DNA from: Cloacibacterium sp047601505
Lineage (GTDB): Bacteria > Bacteroidota > Bacteroidia > Flavobacteriales > Weeksellaceae
NCBI RefSeq assembly: GCF_047601505.1
Contig: NZ_JASGJD010000001.1
Location: forward strand, 1,984,001 to 2,048,000
Direction: 5' to 3'
Length of the DNA stretch: 64,000 nucleotides
Positions within the stretch are counted from its first letter, which is position 1, and each line of letters begins with the position of its first letter. Under the pieces are notes generated by a model. The model saw only the letters and a list, made by a program, of their open reading frames with translations. It was not told where the DNA came from and did no database searches. Below are positions 35,050 through 43,022 of the stretch, in pieces. The translations under genes and the position numbers were made by a program.

Positions 35050-36267
35050 CTAAATCACAAATTCATCAACCGCCTTATCAAGTTCCTCGTCAATAATCTT
35101 GGCATAAATTTGCGTGGTAGATATTTTGGCGTGATCCATAAGTTTTGAGACGTGCTCGATACGCATCCCTTTGTTCAGAGCCATTGTCGCAAAAGTGTGA
35201 CGACTCAAATGAAACGAAAGTGTAAAAGGCAATTCAAGTTCTTTCCCTATTTTTCGCAAATGGAATCCGCAAATGTTGTTGCAACTGTTCATAATTTTTT
35301 TCTTATCTTTTTCAGAAAGCAGAAAAAAGTTTTTCTCGGAAATTGCAGGGAAAACAAAATCTTCTGGAACTGGATTCTGAGGGAGGTATTTTGAAAGAAT
35401 CCCTAATGCCGTTTGCCCAAATTTCAAACGGTGTGTTCTCTTGGTCTTTTTAACCTCTTTTCTTATGGTGCGCTCCTCCAAATTCACATCCTGCCAACGA
35501 AGTGTTACCACATCCGAAAAACGAAGTCCTCCTGCGGAAACTGCAAAAACGAAAAGGTCTCTGTAAAGTTTTGCCTTGCCTCGTTGTGTTGTTTCATGAA
35601 GCTGCAATTCCTCAAATTGTTCTGCAGAAAGAAATTGTCTTTTGCTTGGTGCCACTTTTAACTTAAGTTTGTTGAAAGGGTAGAGTGTTTCGGGAATGAG
35701 CTCTTCTTCCTGTGCATGTTTGAACATCACCGAAAGTACAATTGTACTCAATTTTTGTGAAGTTTCGTTATTTTTGAGTGTATGAGCTAAATAAATCAGG
35801 TAATCTTTCAATAATGAAACCGTAATGTCGTCAAACATCAGTTCATCATCTTTTACAAATTTTTTAAACTTGTCCAACTGCATCTTGTAGATAGCATAAG
35901 TATTCTCGGAATAGTTGGGACGGACTTTCTCTAATTTGTTATAAGAATAGTTAAAGAAATTCAAAGCGTCCTTTCCTTTGATTGCCTCTTTTAATTTTCT
36001 TGCTGTAATGTGTTTAGACTTTCTTTCAGTATCTGCAATCATTCCAGAAGCATCGGCAATTTTCTGAGCAAGGATGGCGTTCATCCTCGCACTGTTAGAA
36101 TGATTTTTTTTTACTTTCTGTTTTTCTTCGTCCCATTCATTAGAATTCAGTTTTATTCCGGTAGTGATAAATTTTGCTTTGCGGTCTTTAATAATCCTGA
36201 TGTAGAGAGGACAAAGTCCCTGCTTATCCTGCTGGTTGTTTCGTAGAATTAATTTAATTGAAGCCAT
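35050..36267 (-). CDS. Tyrosine site-specific integrase (mobile-element type)
   Basis: A 405-residue Bacteroidota integrase. It has an N-terminal arm-binding domain (MASIKLILRNNQQDKQGLCPLYIRIIKDRKAKFITTGIKL), a SAM-like core-binding domain (about residues 105-200) and a catalytic domain. The catalytic residues visible are Arg in AGGLRFSDV, His and Arg in HLSRHTFATM, His in KLMDHAKISTTQIY, and the nucleophile Tyr in QIYAKI. The arm domain marks it as an integrase of conjugative or mobilisable elements rather than XerC/D. It lies at the right edge of a 22.8-kb region whose other edge has an excisionase-like gene, and one of two near-identical 18-bp repeats lies about 100 bp upstream of its start. 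Confidence 0.92.
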   Translation of the reverse strand: MASIKLILRNNQQDKQGLCPLYIRIIKDRKAKFITTGIKLNSNEWDEEKQKVKKNHSNSARMNAILAQKIADASGMIADTERKSKHITARKLKEAIKGKDALNFFNYSYNKLEKVRPNYSENTYAIYKMQLDKFKKFVKDDELMFDDITVSLLKDYLIYLAHTLKNNETSQKLSTIVLSVMFKHAQEEELIPETLYPFNKLKLKVAPSKRQFLSAEQFEELQLHETTQRGKAKLYRDLFVFAVSAGGLRFSDVVTLRWQDVNLEERTIRKEVKKTKRTHRLKFGQTALGILSKYLPQNPVPEDFVFPAISEKNFFLLSEKDKKKIMNSCNNICGFHLRKIGKELELPFTLSFHLSRHTFATMALNKGMRIEHVSKLMDHAKISTTQIYAKIIDEELDKAVDEFVI

Positions 36268-36683
36268 AATAATAATTTTTTAGTTGAAAATTGTTATTAA
36301 TGCAAAACAAAGAAAACAAATGAAAGCTTATTAAAAGGCAGATTTTCAAAGTAGTGCAACCTAAAACAAAGGTACAACATTTGGTTTAACAAATGCCATA
36401 TTTTCTTGCATTTTTCTGCACTTGTTTATATTGAAGAAATATAGAAACCCTTTAATAATGGGCAATTAGGAGAAATTTAATACCTCAAAAGAATAAATTA
36501 GTATAACACTCAAATATACGAAAGTTTTGTGAAACCACAAATATTTTTATTATTTATTGTAAATGTTTATTTTATATATGTTTTTTACGTATTTTTGGTT
36601 TCGTATTTTGTATAGAATTAGTAAGTTGTCTGTCTTGTTCTATTTTTTAATCTATATAAAATGCGAAGTTAAATTGCTATGTT
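36268..36683. other. Intergenic region with candidate attachment site
   Basis: No gene is seen in this 416-bp gap. It carries the candidate attachment repeat at 36365-36382. Several TTTG/TATTTTTG stretches (for example 36590-36597) may include the promoter for the recombinase gene that follows. Confidence 0.45.
36365..36382 (+). other. Candidate attachment-site repeat, right
   Basis: AACAAAGGTACAACATTT, with the partner at 13559-13576 in direct orientation (16 of 18 bases). It is placed just outside the integrase gene, where tyrosine-integrase elements normally carry their attachment core. Confidence 0.35.
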
Positions 36684-37751
36684 ATGGATATAAATTTGTA
36701 TCGTTTCGAAATGGGGCAGCACCATCATAAAAATGTAATTTGGATAAAGTTTAATAAAGATTTTGAGTTGATTAAAAAACTTAGAGAAGCTTTTCCTTCT
36801 GCTAAATGGAGTGCTTCTCAAAAAGCATGGTACCTCCCAGATTTACCCGCTGTTCGTTCTGCTCTTCAGTTGCCACAAAAAGAAACAGGAGCAGATTTGT
36901 TGGCTCTTATTCATCCTAATAATCATCTGGCTTTTCAGCGTTTTATTAATCAATTAAAGTTAAAGGCTTATAGCAAAAATACCATCAGAACTTATGTTAC
37001 AGAATTTGCTCATTTGCTCAAAACGATTAAAAAAATTAATGTTGATAGCCTTACAGAAAATCGACTGAAAGACTATTTTCTCTATTGTGTGAAAACAGAT
37101 AAAATTAAAGAAAATCATCTCAATAGCAGAATTAATGCAATTAAATTTTATTTTGAACAAGTGCTTCACAAGCCTAAAATGTTTTTCGATATTCCCAGAC
37201 CCAAAACGCCGAAACAATTGCCCAAAATGCTATCAAAAGCAGAAATTAAGAAAGTTTTTAAAGCTACCGAAAATTCCAAACACTTGCTAATGCTTCAATT
37301 GTGCTACGGTATGGGATTGCGTGTAAGCGAAATTGTGGCGCTGAAAATTGAACATATAAATTCTGAAGCAATGCTGGTAATGATAGAAGGAGCTAAAGGC
37401 AAAAAAGACCGATATACCAATTTGCCAGAGTCTGTTTTACCGTTATTGAGAAATTATTACAAAGAATATATTCCTAAAAATTACCTTTTCGAAGGACAAT
37501 ACGGAGGTGCTTACTCTACCAGAAGCGTTCAGCTTGTCTTTAAAAATGCAATGAAAAAAGCCAAAATAAATAAAACAATTGGGATACATGGTTTGAGGCA
37601 CAGCTATGCAACGCATCTTATAGAAAGTGGTGCAGATATTAGATTGTTGCAAGAACTTTTGGGGCATAATTCCGTTAAAACTACTCAAATTTATACGCAT
37701 ATTACAGATGTTTCTAAATCTAAAGTGAAAAGTCCGTTAGATTTTTTATGA
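36684..37751 (+). CDS. Tyrosine recombinase (XerD/IntI-like) with extra N-terminal domain
   Basis: A 355-residue recombinase. Residues 1-70 form an extra beta-hairpin domain (HHKNVIWIKFNKDFELIKKLREAFPSAKWSASQKAWYLPD). It is followed by a SAM-like core-binding domain (HLAFQRFINQLKLKAYSKNTIRTYVTEF) and a catalytic domain with Arg in GMGLRVSEIV, Lys in EGAKGKKDRYTNLPE, HGLRHSYATHLIESG, LGHNSVKTTQIYTHI and the nucleophile Tyr. It has no arm-binding domain of the mobile-element integrase type. The catalytic part resembles Xer and integron integrases, but the IntI-specific extra helix is not evident. It may be a general Xer-like enzyme or the enzyme that moves the cassettes at 1-13 kb; the latter is a hypothesis. 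Confidence 0.85.
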   Translation: MDINLYRFEMGQHHHKNVIWIKFNKDFELIKKLREAFPSAKWSASQKAWYLPDLPAVRSALQLPQKETGADLLALIHPNNHLAFQRFINQLKLKAYSKNTIRTYVTEFAHLLKTIKKINVDSLTENRLKDYFLYCVKTDKIKENHLNSRINAIKFYFEQVLHKPKMFFDIPRPKTPKQLPKMLSKAEIKKVFKATENSKHLLMLQLCYGMGLRVSEIVALKIEHINSEAMLVMIEGAKGKKDRYTNLPESVLPLLRNYYKEYIPKNYLFEGQYGGAYSTRSVQLVFKNAMKKAKINKTIGIHGLRHSYATHLIESGADIRLLQELLGHNSVKTTQIYTHITDVSKSKVKSPLDFL

Positions 37752-37816
37752 AGATTAAATCAAATAAAATTTTCAATTTGTCCATCGGTCAGTAATCATT
37801 AACTAGTTTTCCTCTA

Positions 37817-38725
37817 ATGTCTAATTTTTCGCATTTTATAGATAAATTAAAAGCTTACATGATGCCTATAGCAATGTTGCTAGGAGTGTGTTTTCATAAG
37901 CAAGTTGCTTACTTCTCTTTTTTGGTGCCTTATCTTATTTTTTCGATGCTTTTATTCACTTATATGAGGATTTCTTGGCGTGGAATGAATTTTACGCTAA
38001 TGCACCTTAAATTACTTGTCATTCAAATTTTAGGAAGTGTATTGGTTTTTGCTATTCTATTTCCATTTGATAAAATTTTGGCACAAGGCATTATGATTTG
38101 TATGCTTGCGCCTACAGCTACTTCAGCTCCCGTAATTGCAGGAATGTTAAAAGGAAATGTTACCAGCCTTATAAGTTATTCTTTGGTGAGTAATTTTACG
38201 GTAGTAATTGTAGCTCCTATATTTTTTTCGTGGATTGGTTTTCATCAACTTCCTTTCTATACCTCGGCAATGCAGATTTCTCAAAAAGTAATACTCCTTC
38301 TAATTGGTCCACTTTTCTTAGCAATGCTATTCAATAAATTTCTACCGAAGGTTTCTGAAGTTTTTCAAAAAAAAGCACAAATTTCTTTCTATTTGTGGAG
38401 TTTGGCTTTGGTTGTTGTTTCGGGCAGAACAATAGAATTTATTATTTCTCAAGACAAGTCAAATTATACAATCGAAATTTTACTAGCCATATTCTCCTTT
38501 TTCGTTTGTGTTTTACAATTTTGGTTAGGCAGAAAAATTGGCAGGAAACACCAAGATACAGTAGCGGGCGGACAAGGTCTCGGACAAAAAAATACCATTC
38601 TCGCAATTTGGATGGCGCAAGTATATCTCAATCCCATTGCATCAATAGGTCCTGGCGCTTATGTACTTTGGCAAAATATCATCAATTCTTGGCAAGTTTG
38701 GCGCAATAGGAAAAGCTTGCAATAA
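37817..38725 (+). CDS. BASS-family (bile acid:Na+ symporter-like) transporter
   Basis: A 302-residue inner-membrane protein with about nine to ten hydrophobic helices. Family features are the glycine- and alanine-rich crossover MICMLAPTATSAPVIAGMLKGN and the second half with GQGLGQKNTILAIWMAQVYLNPIASIGPGAYVLWQN. BASS members import organic anions with sodium; this shorter bacterial group is uncharacterised, so the substrate is unknown. It lies 65 bp downstream of the recombinase gene in the same direction and may share its transcript. No terminator is visible between them. Confidence 0.8.
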   Translation: MSNFSHFIDKLKAYMMPIAMLLGVCFHKQVAYFSFLVPYLIFSMLLFTYMRISWRGMNFTLMHLKLLVIQILGSVLVFAILFPFDKILAQGIMICMLAPTATSAPVIAGMLKGNVTSLISYSLVSNFTVVIVAPIFFSWIGFHQLPFYTSAMQISQKVILLLIGPLFLAMLFNKFLPKVSEVFQKKAQISFYLWSLALVVVSGRTIEFIISQDKSNYTIEILLAIFSFFVCVLQFWLGRKIGRKHQDTVAGGQGLGQKNTILAIWMAQVYLNPIASIGPGAYVLWQNIINSWQVWRNRKSLQ

Positions 38726-39047
38726 AATGGGGTAATAGCTCTTTCTAATTTTTTTTATCGATTGTCAGCTTTTCGTATTGCTTAAAATAACATTAAGTAC
38801 TTAGCTAAGAGCAAAGGCTTTGCAAAACTTAAAAACAGCGAATTGTTAAAAAATTTTTGAGGACATCTATTAATCTAATCCAAACATTAAGAAAGTCAGT
38901 TTTTTTTATGAAGCGCAATCTTCAAAGTGAATTTATTCACAAAACTTATTACGCTAAGCACAAAAACGGAGGCTAATTACTAACGCTGAGGCGAGTACAT
39001 GTGCGGTGGCAGAGAATAGACTTGGCGAATTCTGTGGTTGAGCATAA

Positions 39048-39228
39048 GTGTGGTGGTTGAGCGGAGTCGAAACCACCATCCGCAAACGAAGTTCACGAAA
39101 TGGTGGCTGAGTACAGACCTAAGGTCTGCGAACGAAGTTTAAGGAACGGTGGCTGAGCGGAGCCGAAGCCATCCGTAATCGAAGCCCACGAAATGGTGGT
39201 TGAGCGGAGTCGAAACCCTGTCCTATGA
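39048..39228. repeat. REP-like palindrome cluster A
   Basis: Several copies of GGTGGTTGAGCGGAGTCGAA followed by ACCACC, where the outer GGTGGTT and AACCACC pair. They are interleaved with CAGACC-TAA-GGTCTG hairpins and GAAGTTCACGAA links. The same blocks recur at 39628-39745 and, as single pieces, inside copA and hemN. Confidence 0.75.
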
Positions 39229-39627
39229 AACCGCAAGCGTAAAGAAAAACAATATTTTTTTTGTTAAAAAAAATCCGTTGTTTGAAGAGCGAGTAAATCC
39301 GACAAAGAAAAGAGAAATCAAACAATCACTCAAGTTCTGGAATTTTTAGAAAAAAAGATAGTTTTTTAGCTGAGGATTTCTCGACTTGATCTTTTGGTTC
39401 TTTTGCATCAAGGCAAAAGAACGGGATATCAATAATTTCACTTTTCTGACTTTAGATATTCTTAATATATACAAAAATTCCACAATTGAAGCTCACCATC
39501 CATCTTCCGACTTTTAACTTTCACAATTTCACACTTTTACGATTTCGCACTTTTACACTTTTACAATTTTGTCAATCTGAGCTTTGTCGTGCGAACTTAG
39601 TATATATCCGTTGGCTAATTACTTACA

Positions 39628-39790
39628 TGGTGGCTGAGCATAAGTGCGGTGGTTGAGCGGAGCCGAAACCACCATCCGCAAACGAAGTTCCCGAAACGGT
39701 GGCTGAGCACATAAACGGTGGCTGAGCGGAGTCGAAGCCAAAATTCCCCTCTTTTAGAGGGGTGCCCGTAGGGCGGGGTGTTAAAAAAAA
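39628..39790. repeat. REP-like palindrome cluster B
   Basis: Copies of GGTGGCTGAGCGGAGTCGAA-type palindromes, then the hairpin CCCCTC-TTTTA-GAGGGG at about 39747-39763 with GTGCCCGTAGGGCGGGGTG after it. These repeats lie at the 3' end of the minus-strand gene at 39794-40450. Confidence 0.7.
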
Positions 39791-39793
39791 CTT

Positions 39794-40450
39794 TTACTTC
39801 TCGTCACAAACAAACCCCATTGCCAAAATGTCTTTTCCCTTTGTAAGAGCTACAAAATACAGAATATCGTCACTATCAAAATATTTTTCAAAAGAAAATT
39901 CAAGAGTACTATTAATAGGAAGAATTTCTTCGTTTTTTTCAAAAGTATATTGTTGATAATTAGGTTTTATAGAAATAAGGTGAATTTGTTCTGCTTCAGT
40001 TGTAACGTTGATTTTTAACGAAATTTTTTCATCAATTAAAAAAGATTGCAGAGAATATTTTATAGAATTTACATTTCCAAAACCAAATTCATGGAGCATT
40101 TTTTTTCCTTCAATAGTTCTTAGACCTACTTCCACCGTTCTTTTTCCTCTATCCGAAAAATGGTCACAATCCTTTATTTTGGTCATCAATTTAGCAAAAC
40201 TTTGATATAGAAATTTGTCTCCACTTTTATTAGAAAAAGTGAAAGTAGCTCGCCTTAGCATTTTCCCCACTTTAGAACAATGCCCAAACTCGGTGCTATT
40301 TTCTCTCACACGTGCATAATTGTCTTTGGTTTTAAAATCTTTTTTATTAAAACCGCTCTTTTTTCTCACCACAGGTATGCCGTTTAGTTTATAAAAAACC
40401 AAACCATCTAGCGAGCCAGTAAGTTGTAAAATGCTCTTATAACGTGCCAT
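39794..40450 (-). CDS. Conserved hypothetical protein, flavobacterial
   Basis: A 218-residue protein with no signal peptide or membrane segment and no family that I can name. The N terminus MARYKSILQLTGSLDGLVFYKLNGIPVVRKKSGF is a strongly patterned, likely conserved block; the middle is basic and helical, and the C-terminal half is beta-rich (EKISLKINVTTEAEQIHLISIKP). It has its own promoter on the minus strand (40468-40498) and faces a divergent promoter across an 11-bp repeat array. The repeat-filled block follows its stop. Confidence 0.6.
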   Translation of the reverse strand: MARYKSILQLTGSLDGLVFYKLNGIPVVRKKSGFNKKDFKTKDNYARVRENSTEFGHCSKVGKMLRRATFTFSNKSGDKFLYQSFAKLMTKIKDCDHFSDRGKRTVEVGLRTIEGKKMLHEFGFGNVNSIKYSLQSFLIDEKISLKINVTTEAEQIHLISIKPNYQQYTFEKNEEILPINSTLEFSFEKYFDSDDILYFVALTKGKDILAMGFVCDEK

Positions 40451-40467
40451 AATATTCTAAAGAAAGT

Positions 40468-40498
40468 CAAAGGTAAGCAATAGGTTACACATATACAA
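40468..40498 (-). promoter_or_regulatory. Promoter for the 39794-40450 gene
   Basis: On the minus strand, TTG (40496-40498), 20 bases, then TACCTTTG (40468-40475), matching the Bacteroidota TTG-N19-21-TAnnTTTG pattern. The start codon at 40450 lies about 18 bp past the -7 box, so the leader is very short. Confidence 0.6.
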
Positions 40499-40506
40499 GT
40501 TTGATG

Positions 40507-40544
40507 TATAGTTAAAATATAGTTGTAGTATAGTTGAAGTATAG
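40507..40544 (+). repeat. 11-bp direct repeat array between divergent promoters
   Basis: TATAGTTAAAA, TATAGTTGTAG and TATAGTTGAAG (40507, 40518, 40529) plus TATAG at 40540. The exact 11-bp phasing places each copy on about the same face of the helix. The array spans the -33 TTG of the rightward promoter and ends 9 bp from the -33 of the leftward one, so it may be an operator. Confidence 0.65.
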
Positions 40545-40563
40545 AAAATTAATCTTATATTTG
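40534..40563 (+). promoter_or_regulatory. Promoter for the NlpC/P60 gene
   Basis: TTG (40534-40536), 19 bases, TATATTTG (40556-40563): an exact Bacteroidota promoter pattern. It implies a leader of about 150 nt before the start at 40719. Confidence 0.65.
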
Positions 40564-40718
40564 TATTAAAGTCTTACCTAAGAAAAGTGATAGGGTAGAA
40601 AAAAGATAGGTATGTTAATGCTCTTTTCAACAGTTCTTCGTTTACACTTATGAGAAGTATTGGTTAAGATTTTACAGTAAAACAGCTAATTTACAACACC
40701 AAAATAGTAGAAGAGAAA

Positions 40719-41258
40719 ATGAAGTACTTAGAAAAAATAATGTTCCTTGCCATGATGTCATTATTGTTATGGTCTTGTGGTGCTTCTAAGCCTGCATATA
40801 CCAAAACAACTTCTAAGTCTTCAGCGTCTTCTAATCTTAGAAATCTCAAATCATCCTCATTCGGGAATGTTTCTTATAAAGTAAAAAAAATCCTCAACGA
40901 TGCCGAAGATTACTTAGGGACGCCTTACAAATTCGGTGGTACTACCAAGAAAGGACTAGATTGTAGTGGTTTGGTAATTACTGTTTTCTCAGAAAATGAT
41001 TACAAATTACCAAGACGTTCTGAAGAGCAAGCCAAAGAAGGAACTAGAGTAGAAGTACAATCTGTAAAACCTGGAGATTTACTTTTCTTTGCTACTTCTG
41101 GTGGTTCTAAAGTAACGCACGTAGGTATTGTTAATGAGATTTCTTTCCGTGGAGATATTACTTTTATTCATGCTTCTACCAGCAAAGGAGTTGTTATTTC
41201 TTCTCTCAATGATGCTTATTGGAATAAAGCTTTCTTGTTTGCTAGGAGAGTACTATAA
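40719..41258 (+). CDS. NlpC/P60-family cell-wall peptidase lipoprotein
   Basis: A 179-residue lipoprotein; the signal peptide MKYLEKIMFLAMMSLLLWSCGAS has a clear lipobox with Cys at position 20. A Ser/Thr-rich linker is followed by the NlpC/P60 cysteine peptidase domain. The nucleophile Cys is in LDCSGLV, one His in VTHVGIV, and the second His in FIHASTSKG. These enzymes cut D-Glu to diaminopimelate bonds in peptidoglycan peptides. The domain has the normal length and all catalytic residues. It has its own promoter and a 90-bp gap before dapD. Confidence 0.92.
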   Translation: MKYLEKIMFLAMMSLLLWSCGASKPAYTKTTSKSSASSNLRNLKSSSFGNVSYKVKKILNDAEDYLGTPYKFGGTTKKGLDCSGLVITVFSENDYKLPRRSEEQAKEGTRVEVQSVKPGDLLFFATSGGSKVTHVGIVNEISFRGDITFIHASTSKGVVISSLNDAYWNKAFLFARRVL

Positions 41259-41264
41259 TTTTCT

Positions 41265-41272
41265 TATTTTTG
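41265..41272 (+). promoter_or_regulatory. Possible -7 box upstream of dapD
   Basis: TATTTTTG fits the TAnnTTTG box 76 bp before the dapD start. The best TTG upstream is spaced a little too far, so this call is weak. Confidence 0.35.
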
Positions 41273-41347
41273 CATAAATTATTAATAAATTAAAGTAAAA
41301 GCATTTTATTATCGAGCTTTTAACTTTTTAACTTTTAACTTATTCAA

Positions 41348-42160
41348 ATGTCACTACAACAAACCATCGAACAAATCTGGGATAACAGAGAATTATTACA
41401 AAATCAAGAATCACAAGATGCAATAAGAGAAGTTGTAAAACAACTAGACTTAGGACAGTTGCGTGTTGCAGAGCCTACAGATAATGGCTGGCAAGTGAAC
41501 GAATGGGTAAAGAAAGCTGTGGTAATGTATTTTCCTATTCAAAAAATGGAAACCATAGAAGTGGGGCCATTTGAGTTTCATGATAAAATTCCTTTGAAGA
41601 AAAATTATGCAGAAAAAGGAGTTCGTGTTGTTCCTCATGCTGTTGCCAGAGAAGGTGCTTATGTTGCGCCAGGTGTTATTATGATGCCTTCTTATGTTAA
41701 TATTGGTGCTTATGTAGATTCTGGTACTATGGTAGATACTTGGGCTACAGTTGGTAGTTGTGCTCAAATTGGTAAAGATGTACACTTGAGTGGTGGAGTT
41801 GGTATTGGTGGCGTTTTAGAACCATTGCAAGCTGCTCCTGTAATTATAGAAGATAATGTTTTTGTAGGCTCTAGATGTATTGTTGTAGAAGGAGTACACG
41901 TAGAAAAAGAAGCTGTTTTAGGCGCTAATGTTGTATTAACAGGTTCTACCAAAATTATTGATGTAACTGGTGATACTCCTGTAGAATATAAAAGCAGAGT
42001 ACCTGCACGTTCTGTTGTAATTCCGGGTTCTTATACCAAAAAATTCCCAGCTGGAGAATACCAAGTTCCTTGTGCTATAATTATTGGAAAACGTAAAGAA
42101 TCTACCGATAAGAAAACTTCTCTAAACGATGCCCTTAGAGAAAATAACGTGGCGGTGTAA
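41348..42160 (+). CDS. dapD: Tetrahydrodipicolinate N-succinyltransferase
   Basis: A 270-residue enzyme of lysine and diaminopimelate synthesis that transfers succinyl from succinyl-CoA to tetrahydrodipicolinate in the cytoplasm. The N-terminal helical domain (MSLQQTIEQIWDNRELL) is followed by a left-handed beta helix with hexapeptide repeats (GAYVAPGVIMMPSYVNIGAYVDSGTMVDTWATVGSCAQIG, VHLSGGVGIGGVLEPLQAAPVIIEDNVFVGSRCIVVEG). The family-typical ending VVIPGSYTKKFPAGEYQVPCAIIIGKR is present. The length matches the family. Its stop overlaps the next start (TAATG), so the glycosyltransferase gene is translationally coupled. Confidence 0.96.
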   Translation: MSLQQTIEQIWDNRELLQNQESQDAIREVVKQLDLGQLRVAEPTDNGWQVNEWVKKAVVMYFPIQKMETIEVGPFEFHDKIPLKKNYAEKGVRVVPHAVAREGAYVAPGVIMMPSYVNIGAYVDSGTMVDTWATVGSCAQIGKDVHLSGGVGIGGVLEPLQAAPVIIEDNVFVGSRCIVVEGVHVEKEAVLGANVVLTGSTKIIDVTGDTPVEYKSRVPARSVVIPGSYTKKFPAGEYQVPCAIIIGKRKESTDKKTSLNDALRENNVAV

Positions 42161-42909
42161 TGAAAAAAATAGTAGTTTATACAGCTATTTTTGGTGATTA
42201 TAGCGCTTTGATAGAGCAACCAAAATTTGAAAATGTAGATTATGTTTGTTTTTCAGACAAGTTTATTGAGTCTAAATCATGGAAAATAATAGTGGTTAAA
42301 GATTTTCCAATGGGTGATGATAATACTAGAAACAATAGGTATTATAAAATTTTGCCTCATATTCAATTTGATGACTATGAATATAGTGTTTATATTGATG
42401 GTAATTTTCTGTTAAAGAAGAATCCTAATGTATTGGTTGAAGATTTTTTAAAAAATAATTATTCAATGGCATGCTTTGACCATAATCAAACAGTATTAGA
42501 CAAAAGAAATTGTATATACAAAGAGTACGAGGCAATATTGGAATTAGGTAATAAGAATGGAAACTATAAAGATAGTTTGGAGACGATGAAAAACTATATA
42601 GATTTTATAAAATCTGAGAAATATCCTGAAGAAAATGGCTTAATTAAAGGGAGTGTTTTAGTAAGAAAGCATCATGAAAGTGGATTGGTGAAAATTATGG
42701 AAGAGTGGTGGTATTTTGTGAAAAATCATTCTCGTAGATATCAATTAAGTTTTAATTATGTAGCTTGGAAAAATAATTTTAAATACAATACAATTCCTGG
42801 AGATATTAGAAGAAAAAACAAATATGTTTATTATTTGGGAAAGCATAAGCAAAATATAAATTTCGATTTATTAAAGTATAAAATAAGAAAAATATTTTTT
42901 TTAGATTAA
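42160..42909 (+). CDS. DUF616-type glycosyltransferase-like protein
   Basis: A 249-residue protein with the opening MKKIVVYTAIFGDYSALIEQPKFENVDYVCFSD and the motif YSVYIDGNFLLKKNP, in which DGN replaces the more usual D-x-D. This is the pattern of the DUF616/TOD1-like putative glycosyltransferase group with a GT-A fold. It would transfer a sugar to a surface polysaccharide or protein; the acceptor is unknown. The gene is AT-richer than dapD, with which it overlaps by one base. This odd pairing of a metabolic gene and a surface-sugar gene suggests a later insertion. It ends 55 bp before a strong terminator. Confidence 0.75.
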   Translation: MKKIVVYTAIFGDYSALIEQPKFENVDYVCFSDKFIESKSWKIIVVKDFPMGDDNTRNNRYYKILPHIQFDDYEYSVYIDGNFLLKKNPNVLVEDFLKNNYSMACFDHNQTVLDKRNCIYKEYEAILELGNKNGNYKDSLETMKNYIDFIKSEKYPEENGLIKGSVLVRKHHESGLVKIMEEWWYFVKNHSRRYQLSFNYVAWKNNFKYNTIPGDIRRKNKYVYYLGKHKQNINFDLLKYKIRKIFFLD

Positions 42910-42963
42910 AAGTAAAAATCTTTTTGGTCATTAATTTTATATTTTAAAACTTTAAAATTAAGA

Positions 42964-42989
42964 AAAACCACACAGATTTGTGTGGTTTT
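42964..42989. terminator. Bidirectional terminator between convergent genes
   Basis: An 11-bp perfect stem AAAACCACACA/TGTGTGGTTTT with loop GATT, flanked by A and T runs. It lies between the ends of the plus-strand glycosyltransferase gene and the minus-strand response regulator gene. Confidence 0.85.
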
Positions 42990-43022
42990 ATATATTTAAT
43001 TAGAATTTAAACTCTAGATTTT

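Larger units (their letters stand above)
38726..39793. other. 1-kb noncoding block filled with dispersed palindromic repeats
   Basis: There is no gene in this 1068-bp stretch. It holds two clusters of REP-like palindromes (39048-39228 and 39628-39790). It also holds a strong hairpin at 39397-39422 (10-bp stem GTTCTTTTGC/GCAAAAGAAC) and a short run of ACTTTTACAA/CACTTTTAC repeats at about 39515-39575. Such segments accumulate repeated elements and show no coding bias. Confidence 0.6.
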
